Part shown: positions 1 through 8,600 of the stretch, piece by piece
Layout: each line of letters starts with the position of its first letter
How positions within the stretch are numbered: the stretch's first letter is position 1
Origin: JAWXBM01 sp034440115
GTDB lineage: Bacteria; Pseudomonadota; Gammaproteobacteria; Xanthomonadales; SZUA-36
Assembly: GCA_034440115.1 (NCBI GenBank)
Contig: JAWXBM010000127.1
Location: forward strand, 1-55,260
DNA: 55,260 nt
Direction: 5' to 3'
Program-made: the position numbers and the translations under genes
The notes under the pieces: generated by a model
What the model was told of the DNA's origin: nothing
The model's input: the letters and a program-made list of their open reading frames with translations, nothing else
Database searches by the model: none

Positions 1-1057
1 CGGCGCGCAACGGGGTACGGTGAGTCATGGACCAGAGCGTGCCGCTGATAATGGTCAGCAGCAACACGCTGTAAACCAGTACCCGTGGCCTTATCACCCT
101 TGAGGGTTTGTTGTGCAAGGCATTGTCGGTGGTGTAGCGGATCAGACCGCGCGGGTAGTCCATTTTATCCATGACCGTATCACAGATATCAACGCAGGCT
201 GCGCAGGCGATGCATTCAATCTGCAGCCCGTCGCGAATATCAATCCCGGTTGGACAGACTTGCACACACAGCGTGCAACCAATGCAATCGCCCAGTCCCA
301 GCGCTTTGGTATCGCTGCCTTTCTTGCGACTACCGCGAGGTTCACCACGCTGTTCGTCATAGGAGATAATCAACGTTTCCTTGTCAAACATGGCGCCCTG
401 GAAACGCGCATAGGGGCACATGTATTTACAGACCTGTTCGCGCAGATAACCAGCGTTGCCGTAGGTCGCAAAGCCATAAAAGAAACCCCAGAACGTTTCC
501 CATGGCCCCAGCGACCAGCTTGAAATGCTGATCGCCAGTTCTCGAATGGGGGTGAAAAATCCGACAAAAGTAAAGCCTGTCCACAGCGAAAAACTGATCC
601 ACAAAAACTGTTTGCTGCCTTTACGTAGCAGCTTTTCAACGCTCCAGGGAGCCTGGTCGAGCTTGATGCGTTTTTGCCGGTTACCCTCAGTCCAGCGTTC
701 CATCATCAGAAAGGCTTCGGTCCACACCGTTTGCGGGCAGGCGTAGCCACACCACAGCCTGCCGGCGATGGCGGTGACGAAGAACAGGGTTAAGCCAGCA
801 CAGATAAGCAATAGGGCCAGGTAAATGAAATCCTGTGGCCAGAAGGTCAAACCAAGAATGTAGAACTTGCGCGCCGGCAAGTCGAACAGCACGGATTGGT
901 GACCATTCACATTGAGCCAGGGCATGAAATAGAACAAGCCCAGCAGCACGTACATGGCCAGGTCACGCAAGCGGGCAAAGCGCCCGGTAATTTTGTGTGG
1001 ATAGATCTTGGGCTCTTTGCGATACAGGCTGTCCTGCATCTCTATGTCAATTTTCAC
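1..1057 (-). CDS. ccoG: CcoG/FixG/RdxA-type cbb3 oxidase accessory ferredoxin, C-terminus beyond window
   Basis: Membrane iron-sulfur protein needed for cbb3 oxidase maturation, thought to reduce copper for the active site. Read from the minus strand: several membrane segments, a WCGYACPQTVW motif near residue 102, CKYMCPYARFQG near residue 210, and two ferredoxin clusters, CIGCTLCVQVCP (near 256) and CIACAACVDICD (near 280). This combination is diagnostic for the CcoG/FixG family. I chose the GTG at 1057-1055 because GGAGAG stands 4 nt before it and it overlaps the stop of the upstream gene by 11 nt; an in-frame ATG at 1039 lacks a ribosome site. About 352 codons are visible and the reading frame runs off the left edge, so the C-terminal domain is not seen. 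It is the last visible gene of the cco cluster. Confidence 0.95.
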   Translation of the reverse strand, partial: MKIDIEMQDSLYRKEPKIYPHKITGRFARLRDLAMYVLLGLFYFMPWLNVNGHQSVLFDLPARKFYILGLTFWPQDFIYLALLLICAGLTLFFVTAIAGRLWCGYACPQTVWTEAFLMMERWTEGNRQKRIKLDQAPWSVEKLLRKGSKQFLWISFSLWTGFTFVGFFTPIRELAISISSWSLGPWETFWGFFYGFATYGNAGYLREQVCKYMCPYARFQGAMFDKETLIISYDEQRGEPRGSRKKGSDTKALGLGDCIGCTLCVQVCPTGIDIRDGLQIECIACAACVDICDTVMDKMDYPRGLIRYTTDNALHNKPSRVIRPRVLVYSVLLLTIISGTLWSMTHRTPLRA

Positions 1058-1421
1058 GCCACTCTCCGGGATCCAATTCCAGTTCCGGATTTTCTGCTAC
1101 GTGATCATCGATCTGGGGTGGAGCCTTGCGGCCCTTGCCGTGATAGTGCCCACTGCGTGGGCCCGTGCGTATCATGAAAACGGTCAGTGCACTGGCCAAC
1201 AGAGCGACTAACAACAAGAATAAAAAGCCAAGACTGTAAACGAGCTCTCGTCCCAATTGCCATGGTAATACCCACGCCGCATTCAGCGCCTCGGGATCGA
1301 GTAGTGCAAAAATAACGAACGTGCCGGCGCAGGCGGCGAGAAATGAAATCCACAGAATGATCCCGAGATCGCGCTGCCTATGACTCCAGCGTCCTGGTAT
1401 GCCGGGCTTTGACGTGTTCAT
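1047..1421 (-). CDS. small two-helix membrane protein between ccoP and ccoG
   Basis: A 124-residue protein I do not recognise by family. It has a basic N-terminus, two strong membrane segments (about residues 20-42 and 60-85), then a polar, acidic C-terminal tail with a His/Gly/Lys-rich stretch (SGHYHGKGRK). It lies 22 bp after ccoP and overlaps the ccoG start, so it is almost certainly co-transcribed with the oxidase. The usual small partner in such operons, CcoH/FixH, is longer (about 150-170 residues), has one N-terminal helix and normally follows ccoG, so this is probably not CcoH. A role in oxidase assembly or stability is only inferred from position. Confidence 0.75.
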   Translation of the reverse strand: MNTSKPGIPGRWSHRQRDLGIILWISFLAACAGTFVIFALLDPEALNAAWVLPWQLGRELVYSLGFLFLLLVALLASALTVFMIRTGPRSGHYHGKGRKAPPQIDDHVAENPELELDPGEWREN

Positions 1422-1443
1422 GATGGGCTCACAAACCGCTCAA

Positions 1444-2346
1444 TCATTCGCTCTCTTTTTTTGAGAGACTGGCAACATAAGCAGCCAGCAGGCGGCGCCT
1501 GTCTTCGCTGAGCAGGTTCTCATGCGCAGGCATGTTGCCGTTGCGACCCCGGCGTACGCTTGCAATGATGCTGTCCGGATTGCCACCATAGAGCCAGATG
1601 TCGTCGCTCAGGTTGGGCGCGCCCAGAGCCTGGTTGCCCTGACCATCTGGCCCATGACAGGCAGCACACAGCATAGCGAAACGTGTCTTGCCGGCTGCTG
1701 CCATGGCCTGGTCTGCTTTTTGCCCAGCCAGTTGTTGCACATAAACTGAAACTTCCAATACGCCCTGATCTCCCAGCGCATCGCCCAGCGGTGGCATCAC
1801 GCCCATCCTGCCCTGATTGATGCTGGTCAGAATTTGCTCGTGTGCACTGCCATACAGCCAATCATCATCCGCCAGATTGGGAAACCCGGGAGCGCCTCGC
1901 CCATCCGAGCCATGGCACATGGCGCAATTGTTGGCAAACAGACGTCGCCCTGTGTCATTGGCCTCGTCACTGGCGATCAGTTGCTCCGGAGTCATATTAT
2001 TGAAGTTGGCAAAAACATCTTTTTGTTGCAGCTCGGCTGCAGTAATTTCCTCGTTATATTGCGCCAGCTGAGTCCAACCCAGCAGGCCCTGCACATTACC
2101 GAGTCCGGGGTATAGTGCGAGATAGATAAAGCCATAGACAATGGTGATGTTGAACAAATGCAGCCACCATCTGGGTAGTGGGGCATTCAGCTCCACCAGA
2201 TCCTCGTCCCAGACATGCCCGGTAGAGCCAATACCATCACCTTTGCGATTGGAAACGCCCTTGGTCCAGTGCAGCAGCCACCAGCAAGCCAGCATGCTGG
2301 CCACTGTGCCGATAATGACAAACCAGTTCCAAAATGAATTCAGCAT
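1444..2346 (-). CDS. ccoP: cbb3-type cytochrome c oxidase subunit III (dihaem cytochrome c)
   Basis: Membrane-anchored dihaem cytochrome c that receives electrons from soluble donors and passes them to the CcoO/CcoN core. The 300-residue length is normal. An N-terminal helix (about 7-27) and a second (about 62-82) anchor it; two class I cytochrome c domains follow with haem sites CAMCH (141-145) and CAACH (227-231). Each domain repeats an N-L-(A/S)-D-D-x-W-L-Y-G block and ends in a methionine-containing MPP/MPA segment that probably supplies the sixth ligand. It starts 3 bp after the stop of ccoQ, in the standard N-O-Q-P order. Confidence 0.97.
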   Translation of the reverse strand: MLNSFWNWFVIIGTVASMLACWWLLHWTKGVSNRKGDGIGSTGHVWDEDLVELNAPLPRWWLHLFNITIVYGFIYLALYPGLGNVQGLLGWTQLAQYNEEITAAELQQKDVFANFNNMTPEQLIASDEANDTGRRLFANNCAMCHGSDGRGAPGFPNLADDDWLYGSAHEQILTSINQGRMGVMPPLGDALGDQGVLEVSVYVQQLAGQKADQAMAAAGKTRFAMLCAACHGPDGQGNQALGAPNLSDDIWLYGGNPDSIIASVRRGRNGNMPAHENLLSEDRRRLLAAYVASLSKKESE

Positions 2347-2349
2347 GGA

Positions 2350-2574
2350 TTACTCCTTGTGTCCATTGTTGTCGCCAGTCTGTTTTTCGGAAATTTCCGG
2401 GACATGTCCGTGATCTTCTTCAAGGGGTAGTTGGCTCATGGTCTTGAAATCGTCTTTGCGCTTATCACTCCAGGCCCACTTCCACATAGCCAGAAAAGCG
2501 ATGATCAGAATGATCAGGGCAAAGCCTCGCAGCAGGTTCATGTCGAAGTCAGTCACAGCCGTGCTATCTGCCAC
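2350..2574 (-). CDS. ccoQ: cbb3-type oxidase small subunit CcoQ/FixQ
   Basis: Short single-helix subunit thought to stabilise the cbb3 complex. 74 residues: a helix at about 13-30 (FALIILIIAFLAMWKWAW) followed by a charged tail (SDKRKDDF...) rich in acidic residues. The position between ccoO and ccoP, the size and the helix-then-KR pattern fit CcoQ. Its start overlaps the end of ccoO by 11 bp. The family is poorly conserved, so the call relies on context as much as on sequence. Confidence 0.9.
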   Translation of the reverse strand: MADSTAVTDFDMNLLRGFALIILIIAFLAMWKWAWSDKRKDDFKTMSQLPLEEDHGHVPEISEKQTGDNNGHKE

Positions 2575-3172
2575 TACGAGCCAGGCCGAGGCCTTGCAAA
2601 TACGCTACCAGAGCATCCATTTCAGTTTTGCCGGAAACAACCTCTGCAGCAGCGGCTATCTCCTCATCACTGTAGGGGTCACCTAACAACTGCAAGCCAC
2701 GCATTTTCCGTTGTACCAATTCAGCGTCAACGGTGTTTTCTGCCAACCAGGGGTAACCCGGCATATTGGATTCCGGGACAACGGCACGCGGATCCATCAA
2801 GTGAATTACATGCCATTCATCGCTGTACCGTCCCCCTACCCTTGCCAGGTCAGGCCCGGTGCGTTTGGAGCCCCATTGGAAGGGCCGGTCATAAACACTT
2901 TCGCCTGCGACAGAGTAGGCACCATAACGCTCGGTTTCGCTGCGGAATGGCCGGATCATCTGCGAATGGCAGCCATAACAACCCTCGGACACATAAACAT
3001 CGCGACCGGCGAGTTGCAATGCAGCATAGGGTTTGATGCCCTCAACAGGCTCACGCTTTTCATTGAATATCAGCGGCAGGATTTCTACCAGCCCACCAAT
3101 GCTGACAGCAATAACAATAAAGATGGCCATCAGGTTGATGTTCTTTTCGAGAACTTTATGGCCGTTACTCAT
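2564..3172 (-). CDS. ccoO: cbb3-type cytochrome c oxidase subunit II (monohaem cytochrome c)
   Basis: Membrane-anchored monohaem cytochrome c that relays electrons from CcoP to the CcoN haem-copper centre. 202 residues: one N-terminal helix (about 13-36), then the haem site CYGCH at 65-69 within the family-typical segment GCYGCHSQMIRPFRSETERYG-like region, and a later PGYPWL block. Its ATG overlaps the ccoN stop by one base (TGATG), which suggests translational coupling. Length and all landmarks are normal for CcoO. Confidence 0.97.
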   Translation of the reverse strand: MSNGHKVLEKNINLMAIFIVIAVSIGGLVEILPLIFNEKREPVEGIKPYAALQLAGRDVYVSEGCYGCHSQMIRPFRSETERYGAYSVAGESVYDRPFQWGSKRTGPDLARVGGRYSDEWHVIHLMDPRAVVPESNMPGYPWLAENTVDAELVQRKMRGLQLLGDPYSDEEIAAAAEVVSGKTEMDALVAYLQGLGLARSGR

Positions 3173-4608
3173 CAGGCATCTCCCCAGCTTACTGCTGCCG
3201 AAGCCTCAAACTTCGGTGCTGTTTTGAGACCCAGTGTTTTCCAGGTATTCCAGGCCATGATAAACATGCCCGACAGGTAAAGAACTCCGCCCAGCAGGCG
3301 AATAGCGTAATAAGGCTTGGTGGCGGCAATGGTTTCGATAAAGGTATAAGTCAGGGTGCCATCATCGTTGAAAGCGCGCCACATCAAGCCTTGCATCACA
3401 CCCGCTATCCACATCGATGAGATATACAAAACAATGCCGATGGTGGCCAGCCAGAAGTGCAAATCAACGGCCTTCACGCTGAACATCTTCTTCTCACCCA
3501 TCAGTCTGGGGATCAAACAATACAGCGAGCCAATGGTAATAAAGCCCACCCAACCCAGCGCTCCCGAATGCACATGGCCAATGGTCCAGTCGGTGTAATG
3601 GCTGAGTGCGTTCACGGTCTTGATTGACATCATCGGGCCTTCAAAGGTCGACATGCCATAGAAGCTCAGAGACACCAACATGAATTTCAATACCGGATCG
3701 GTACGCAGTTTGTACCAGGCACCCGATAAGGTCATTATGCCGTTGATCATGCCGCCCCAGCTCGGCGCCAGCAGTATCAGAGAAAACACCATGCCCAGTG
3801 ACTGCAGCCAATCCGGTAAGGCGGTGTAGTGCAAATGATGCGGCCCGGCCCACATGTAGATCGAAATAAGTGCCCAGAAATGCACGATGGACAAGCGGTA
3901 GGAATAAACCGGACCTTCGGCTTGCTTGGGCACAAAGTAATACATCATGGCCAGGAAGCCAGCAGTCAGAAAAAACGCAACAGCGTTGTGTCCATACCAC
4001 CATTGCACCATGGCATCTACCGAGCCGGTGTAGACCGAGTAGGACTTTAACGCTGAAACCGGTAAGGCCAGATTGTTAAAAATGTGCAGCAGGGCGATGG
4101 TGAGGATGAACGCCGCGTAGAACCAATTGGCTACGTATATATGGCTGACACGACGTTTGACGATGGTACCGAAGAACACCACCGCGTAGGAAACCCAAAC
4201 CAGTGTTATGAGTATATCGATGGGCCATTCGAGCTCAGCGTATTCCTTACTCTGGGTAATACCCAAGGGTAAGGTAATGGCGGCTGAAACAATTACAGCC
4301 TGCCAGCCCCAAAAAACAAATGCCGCCAGACGCGGTGCGAATAACGTTACGTGACAGGTGCGTTGCACCACGTAGAGCGAAGTTCCAATCAGCGCCGAAC
4401 CACCGAATGCAAAAATAACGGCGTTGGTATGCAACGGCCGCAGGCGTGAATAGGTCAGCCAGGGGATATCGAAATTCAATGCCGGAAACCACAGTTGGGA
4501 GGCGATGATGACGCCAACCAACATGCCGATGATGCCCCAAGCCACGGTCATAACGACAAATTGTCGCACCGCCTTGTCGTTATATGTCATAGCCATTCCT
4601 GTACTCAT
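3172..4608 (-). CDS. ccoN: cbb3-type cytochrome c oxidase subunit I (haem-copper catalytic core)
   Basis: Catalytic subunit that reduces oxygen to water and pumps protons; high oxygen affinity is the family hallmark. 478 residues with about 12 membrane segments. Likely metal ligands are visible: H60 in RPLHTN and H347 (low-spin haem), H207 in WYGHNAV and the H257/H258 pair in GPHHLHY (copper B), and H345 in the IGHVHSGALGW segment (high-spin haem). ATG at 4608 is the first start; an alternative at codon 5 or 7 is possible. It is the first gene of ccoNOQP; 141 bp separate it from the HiPIP gene upstream on the same strand. Confidence 0.98.
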   Translation of the reverse strand: MSTGMAMTYNDKAVRQFVVMTVAWGIIGMLVGVIIASQLWFPALNFDIPWLTYSRLRPLHTNAVIFAFGGSALIGTSLYVVQRTCHVTLFAPRLAAFVFWGWQAVIVSAAITLPLGITQSKEYAELEWPIDILITLVWVSYAVVFFGTIVKRRVSHIYVANWFYAAFILTIALLHIFNNLALPVSALKSYSVYTGSVDAMVQWWYGHNAVAFFLTAGFLAMMYYFVPKQAEGPVYSYRLSIVHFWALISIYMWAGPHHLHYTALPDWLQSLGMVFSLILLAPSWGGMINGIMTLSGAWYKLRTDPVLKFMLVSLSFYGMSTFEGPMMSIKTVNALSHYTDWTIGHVHSGALGWVGFITIGSLYCLIPRLMGEKKMFSVKAVDLHFWLATIGIVLYISSMWIAGVMQGLMWRAFNDDGTLTYTFIETIAATKPYYAIRLLGGVLYLSGMFIMAWNTWKTLGLKTAPKFEASAAVSWGDA

Positions 4609-4749
4609 TAGCTCAGAGCTGTTCTTGTTTCGTGTTGTATGTTTCGCGACTCAAACATCAGACGGTACTTCTGACGCCCCAAAAATCAGCCACACTTTCC
4701 CGTAACCTGAAGGCCAGGCTCATGGTCGATGTGCCGATAAACGGAAACC

Positions 4750-5112
4750 CTACGATTTGGCAACCCAGGCGTTACACCAGCCATTACCGGCAACCAGGCG
4801 ATTCTGGAAAATACTGCACGCTGCAGATTCAGAATCTGCCTCGCCTATGTACAGTGCGCAGTTATGGCAAAACTGCTGGGCGCCCGCTTCGCCTGAACGC
4901 TTGGGGAATTTGCCGATGTCGGCCTTGGTGGCATCTTCCACATAGCCCATGGCTTGAGCCAAAGGCTCACTCTCAGCTACGGCATCCTGGGCGACTAATT
5001 GAATGGGAATGGCGCTTAGTGCTAATACACCACCTCCGGCCTTCATACCCAATTTGAGGAATTCACGCCGGTCAAGCTTGCTGGATTTTTTCACGCTGGT
5101 CTCCGCTGTCAA
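4750..5112 (-). CDS. high-potential iron-sulfur protein (HiPIP) with Tat signal
   Basis: Small periplasmic [4Fe-4S] electron carrier. The 120-residue precursor has a twin-arginine signal (RREFLK, R15-R16) followed by a hydrophobic stretch ending in a VAQDA-like cleavage region. The mature part has the HiPIP cysteine spacing C82-x2-C85-x13-C99-x13-C113, with the Gly-Trp-Cys (GWC) near the end. HiPIPs can donate electrons to terminal oxidases or reaction centres. Here the gene sits directly upstream of ccoN on the same strand, which suggests it is a donor to the cbb3 oxidase; that link is inferred from position. Confidence 0.93.
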   Translation of the reverse strand: MTAETSVKKSSKLDRREFLKLGMKAGGGVLALSAIPIQLVAQDAVAESEPLAQAMGYVEDATKADIGKFPKRSGEAGAQQFCHNCALYIGEADSESAACSIFQNRLVAGNGWCNAWVAKS

Positions 5113-5196
5113 TAGGTTTTGTTATCGCCTTGTGGTGGCCTGCCTATTGTGCCTGTCAGCTTACACGGGTAGCAAATCAATTGAAGCTATTGAAGA

Positions 5197-5210
5197 TTGA
5201 TCCAGGTCAG
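5197..5210. promoter_or_regulatory. weak FNR/Anr-like palindrome upstream of the HiPIP gene
   Basis: TTGATCCAGGTCAG matches the FNR/Anr consensus TTGAT-N4-ATCAA at 8 of 10 positions; the second half-site is degraded. Its centre is about 91 bp upstream of the HiPIP start, compatible with an activator site at -41.5 and a leader of about 50 nt. No strong -10 is visible. cbb3 operons are commonly FNR/Anr controlled, but no better site is seen upstream of ccoN, so this is tentative. Confidence 0.25.
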
Positions 5211-5221
5211 CTAAAGCGCGA

Positions 5222-5650
5222 TCACGCACGCTTTATAGCCGCTGAATTATCGCGCGGCGAAAAGCGGCTCCAGACTCCCAGTCGGCGATAATCTTCTGTG
5301 GTGTTGTTTGCTGCGCTGACCCAAGCCTGCCAACGCTCCGTTCCGTTATGTATGTTGATCACGGTGTACCACCGGCTGCGCCAGATATTGGGCTGCCAAC
5401 ACCCTTGCGTTGCGCCGTAACACACCAGGCCATTGGCATGAAGTTGTAACCGTTGGCCTTGTAATGCGGATGATCTGCGCCACGGAATAGACCACCAGAG
5501 TATGGCTAAACCGGTGAGCAAGAGCAGCAATGGTAGGTGCGAAGCATGCAAGAGCAGGTTGCTCAAAGCACATAACCAAATTACCCACAAGACCAAATGC
5601 AAACGGCGGTCCGGCCCGGAATTAACTTCAATCAGCGCTGGCAATGCCAT
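5222..5650 (-). CDS. ygfX: YgfX/CptA-like membrane protein
   Basis: 142-residue protein with two N-terminal membrane segments (about 20-35 and 38-53), then a soluble domain rich in Trp (WWSIPWRR, GCWQPNIWRSRW). Size, topology, the Trp-rich pattern and the position right after sdhE match YgfX, which in E. coli is coded next to sdhE and has been called the toxin CptA of the YgfYX pair. Sequence conservation in this family is low. Its start overlaps the end of sdhE by 23 bp, so the two are probably translationally coupled. Confidence 0.75.
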   Translation of the reverse strand: MALPALIEVNSGPDRRLHLVLWVIWLCALSNLLLHASHLPLLLLLTGLAILWWSIPWRRSSALQGQRLQLHANGLVCYGATQGCWQPNIWRSRWYTVINIHNGTERWQAWVSAANNTTEDYRRLGVWSRFSPRDNSAAIKRA

Positions 5651-5900
5651 GGCTTATGCTTCGCAGTAGTTTTTGAAATTGAGTGCTGGCTGATTGCGGA
5701 TGCAGAACACAGTCCCACAGTCGGTCATCTTCCAGCGCCAGCAGACTCTCCAACTCAGGCCAAGCGCCTTGCCCTATTGCCGCTTCCTGGTTGGCGATGA
5801 ATCGCTCCAGCAGGACGTCCAACTCCTTCATGCCCCGCCGACACAGCCACTTCAGTTTGCGCACACGCAGCCCGGAAACCTGGTGTTCAGAGTCCGACAT
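5628..5900 (-). CDS. sdhE: FAD assembly factor SdhE (YgfY/CptB, SDH5 homologue)
   Basis: Small soluble protein that promotes covalent flavin attachment to SdhA and FrdA. 90 residues, mostly helical, with the family signature RRGMKELD near residues 21-28 (RGxxE motif) and a DDRLWD segment after the middle. It follows sdhB by 21 bp in the sdh operon and overlaps ygfX. In Enterobacteria sdhE is usually far from sdh and next to ygfZ/ygfX; here it sits inside the sdh operon itself, which agrees with its role. Confidence 0.95.
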   Translation of the reverse strand: MSDSEHQVSGLRVRKLKWLCRRGMKELDVLLERFIANQEAAIGQGAWPELESLLALEDDRLWDCVLHPQSASTQFQKLLRSISHGIASAD

Positions 5901-5921
5901 CGGCTGCCCAGGTGTTCCGAC

Positions 5922-6707
5922 TCAAACGCCAGCGCGGGCGATCAGCATTTTCTTGATCTCGGCAATGGCCTTGGCGGGATTCAAACCCTTGGGACAGGTC
6001 TGAGCGCAATTCATGATGGTATGGCAACGGTACAAGCGGAACGGGTCATCCAGTTCGTCCAGCCGCTCGCCGGTGGCTTCGTCACGTGAATCGGCTAACC
6101 AACGATAAGCTTGCAGCAGTATGGCCGGACCCAGGTAACGATCACCATTCCACCAGTAGCTGGGGCAAGCAGTGGAACAACAGGCGCAAAGGATACACTC
6201 ATACAAGCCATCCAGTTTTTCCCGGTCATCCTTGCTTTGCAAACGTTCACGATCGGGTGGCGTGGTACTTTGTGTGCGTATCCACGGCTTGATGGTGGCG
6301 TATTGCGCGTAGAAGTGCGTCAAATCGGGAACAATGTCTTTCACTACCGGCAAATGCGGCAAAGGGTAAATCTTGATATCGCCTTTGACCTCGGCAATGG
6401 GCTTGGTGCAGGCCAGCGTGTTGGTGCCGTCGATGTTCATGGCACAGGAACCGCAGATGCCTTCACGACAGGAACGACGGAAGGTCAGCGTCGGATCCAT
6501 TTCGTTTTTGATCTTGATAATGGCATCCAGCACCATGGGGCCACAGTTGTCCAGGTCCACCTGGTAAGTGTCCATGCGCGGATTGGCATCGTCGTCCGGG
6601 CTCCAGCGATAAACACTGATGTTCTTAATGTTTTGTGTGCCCTTGGCAGCGGCAAAAGTAATGCCTTTACTAATGCGTGAATTCTTGGGCAGGCGAAACT
6701 CAGCCAT
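5922..6707 (-). CDS. sdhB: succinate dehydrogenase iron-sulfur subunit
   Basis: Electron-relay subunit of complex II. 261 residues with an N-terminal 2Fe-2S ferredoxin domain (CREGICGSC) and a C-terminal domain carrying the 4Fe-4S site CILCACCSTACP and the 3Fe-4S site CAQTCPKGLNP. The longer N-terminus (MAEFRLPKNSRISKG) and the ILCACCSTACPSYWW stretch resemble the alphaproteobacterial and mitochondrial type more than the 238-residue E. coli type. It lies 73 bp downstream of sdhA, a gap that holds two small hairpins. Confidence 0.98.
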   Translation of the reverse strand: MAEFRLPKNSRISKGITFAAAKGTQNIKNISVYRWSPDDDANPRMDTYQVDLDNCGPMVLDAIIKIKNEMDPTLTFRRSCREGICGSCAMNIDGTNTLACTKPIAEVKGDIKIYPLPHLPVVKDIVPDLTHFYAQYATIKPWIRTQSTTPPDRERLQSKDDREKLDGLYECILCACCSTACPSYWWNGDRYLGPAILLQAYRWLADSRDEATGERLDELDDPFRLYRCHTIMNCAQTCPKGLNPAKAIAEIKKMLIARAGV

Positions 6708-6732
6708 TAATGCATCTCCAGTGTTAAGAAAC

Positions 6733-6776
6733 CTCTGATTTATTCAGAGCTTCGGGCGACACATGGATGTGCCGCC
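6733..6776 (-). other. two short hairpins between sdhA and sdhB
   Basis: The 73-bp sdhA-sdhB gap holds a perfect 6-bp stem, CTCTGA-TTTAT-TCAGAG, at 6733-6749, and an imperfect hairpin, GGCGaCACATggATGTGcCGCC, at 6755-6776. Neither is followed by a T-run on the minus strand, so they look like mRNA stability or processing structures, not terminators. The other genes in this operon are packed much more tightly. Confidence 0.5.
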
Positions 6777-6780
6777 ATTT

Positions 6781-8571
6781 TCAATATACGCGCGCTTTGG
6801 GCGGCACGACTTCCACATCATCACTCAAGGTGTACAAATGCACCGGACGGTAGTCGATACGCACACTGCCATCCGGCTCCATCCAGCTCAAACTGTGCTT
6901 CATCCACACCTCGTCATCACGATCCGGGAAATCTTCGCGGGCATGAGCACCGCGACTTTCTTTGCGGTTCTCGGCCGAGAACAGGGTGGTCACTGCACAA
7001 CCGAGCAGGTTGCTCAATTCAAATGTCTCCACCAGGTCTGAATTCCACACCATCGAACGATCAGACACGCCCACATGCTTGAATGCACCATAAACTTTTT
7101 CGATCAGCGTGCAACCTTCCTGCAACACTTGGCCGGAGCGAAATACTGCAGCATTGTTCTGCATCACGTGCTGCATTTCATCACGGATCGATGCGGTGGA
7201 GCGTTCGCCCTTGGCATAACGCAAACCATCAAAAGTGCCCAGCACGCGATCCACCGATTCCGCTGATAGGTCTGGATGCTTGGTACCCGGCTTGATCAGC
7301 TCGGCACAGCGATGTGCCACAGCACGACCAAAAACGATTATGTCCAACAATGAATTGGAGCCCAAACGGTTAGCGCCGTGAACGGATACACAAGCTGCCT
7401 CACCAATGGCAAACAAACCAGGCACTACTGTATCCGGATCGCCGTCTTTAAGCGTTACGACTTCGCCGTGATAGTTTGTAGGAATTCCACCCATGTTGTA
7501 ATGCACTGTGGGTAGCACCGGGATGGGTTCCTTGGTGACATCCACATTGGCGAAAATCTTCGCGCTTTCGGAAATACCCGGTAAACGCTCGTGCAATACG
7601 TCCGCACCCAGATGCTGCAGATTCAGGTGAATATGATCCCCCTTGGGCCCCACGCCCCTGCCCTCACGGATTTCTATGGTCATGGAACGGCTGACCACGT
7701 CACGTGAGGCCAGATCTTTGGCATTCGGCGCATAACGTTCCATAAAGCGTTCACCATTGGAGTTGGTCAGAAAACCGCCTTCGCCGCGTACGCCTTCAGT
7801 GATCAAACAACCCGCGCCATAAATGCCGGTGGGGTGAAATTGCACGAACTCCATATCCTGCAAAGGCAGCCCCGCACGCAATACCATGCCATTGCCGTCG
7901 CCGGTACAGGTATGCGCTGAAGTGCAGGAAAAATAGCTGCGCCCATAACCGCCGGTGGCAAGTATGACCGCATGGCCGCGGAACAGATGCAAAGTGCCAT
8001 TGGATAAATCCCAGGCCAGCACACCACGGCACGAACCCTGCTGGTCCATCAGCAGATCGGTGGCAAAGTATTCGATGTAGAAAGTCGCATCGTGTTTCAA
8101 CGCTTGCTGATACAGGGTATGCAAAATGGCGTGGCCGGTGCGGTCAGCGGCAGCGCAGGTACGCTGCGCCGTGCCCTCGCCGAAGTTGGTGGTCATGCCG
8201 CCAAACGGACGCTGGTAAATGCGGCCGTCGTCGGTGCGTGAAAACGGTACGCCGTAGTGTTCCAACTCGATCACTGAAGGGATGGCCTCCCGGCACATAT
8301 ACTCAATGGCGTCCTGGTCACCTAGCCAGTCCGATCCTTTGATCGTGTCATACATATGCCAGCGCCAGTCATCCTCGCCCATATTGCCCAATGCGGCTGA
8401 CATGCCGCCCTGCGCTGCCACAGTATGACTGCGGGTAGGAAAGACCTTGCTAACGCAGGCTGTGCTCAGACCGGTCGCGGCCAAGCCCATGGTGGCGCGC
8501 AATCCGGCACCGCCAGCACCGACAACGATGACGTCGTATTTGTGTTCAATCAGTTCGTAAGCTTTATTCAT
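6781..8571 (-). CDS. sdhA: succinate dehydrogenase flavoprotein subunit
   Basis: Catalytic FAD subunit that oxidises succinate to fumarate. 596 residues. The N-terminal dinucleotide fold VVGAGGAGLRA (about 16-26) is followed by the covalent FAD histidine in RSHTVAAQGGM. Substrate-site segments FHPTGIYGAGCLITEGVRGEGG-like (about 242-262) and HGANRLGSNSLLD (about 405) are intact. Length and motifs are closest to the alphaproteobacterial/mitochondrial class. The start is ATG at 8571, 29 bp after sdhD. Confidence 0.98.
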   Translation of the reverse strand: MNKAYELIEHKYDVIVVGAGGAGLRATMGLAATGLSTACVSKVFPTRSHTVAAQGGMSAALGNMGEDDWRWHMYDTIKGSDWLGDQDAIEYMCREAIPSVIELEHYGVPFSRTDDGRIYQRPFGGMTTNFGEGTAQRTCAAADRTGHAILHTLYQQALKHDATFYIEYFATDLLMDQQGSCRGVLAWDLSNGTLHLFRGHAVILATGGYGRSYFSCTSAHTCTGDGNGMVLRAGLPLQDMEFVQFHPTGIYGAGCLITEGVRGEGGFLTNSNGERFMERYAPNAKDLASRDVVSRSMTIEIREGRGVGPKGDHIHLNLQHLGADVLHERLPGISESAKIFANVDVTKEPIPVLPTVHYNMGGIPTNYHGEVVTLKDGDPDTVVPGLFAIGEAACVSVHGANRLGSNSLLDIIVFGRAVAHRCAELIKPGTKHPDLSAESVDRVLGTFDGLRYAKGERSTASIRDEMQHVMQNNAAVFRSGQVLQEGCTLIEKVYGAFKHVGVSDRSMVWNSDLVETFELSNLLGCAVTTLFSAENRKESRGAHAREDFPDRDDEVWMKHSLSWMEPDGSVRIDYRPVHLYTLSDDVEVVPPKARVY

Positions 8572-8600
8572 TGCCTGGACTCATTGGTGGAGTTCATCAA

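Noticed and set aside
1047..1421. Assignment of the ccoP-ccoG intervening gene as CcoH/FixH
   Set aside because: Two helices, wrong length and position relative to ccoG, and no FixH-like sequence pattern.
4609..4749. FNR/Anr box directly upstream of ccoN
   Set aside because: No TTGAT-N4-ATCAA-like sequence with acceptable match was found in the HiPIP-ccoN gap.
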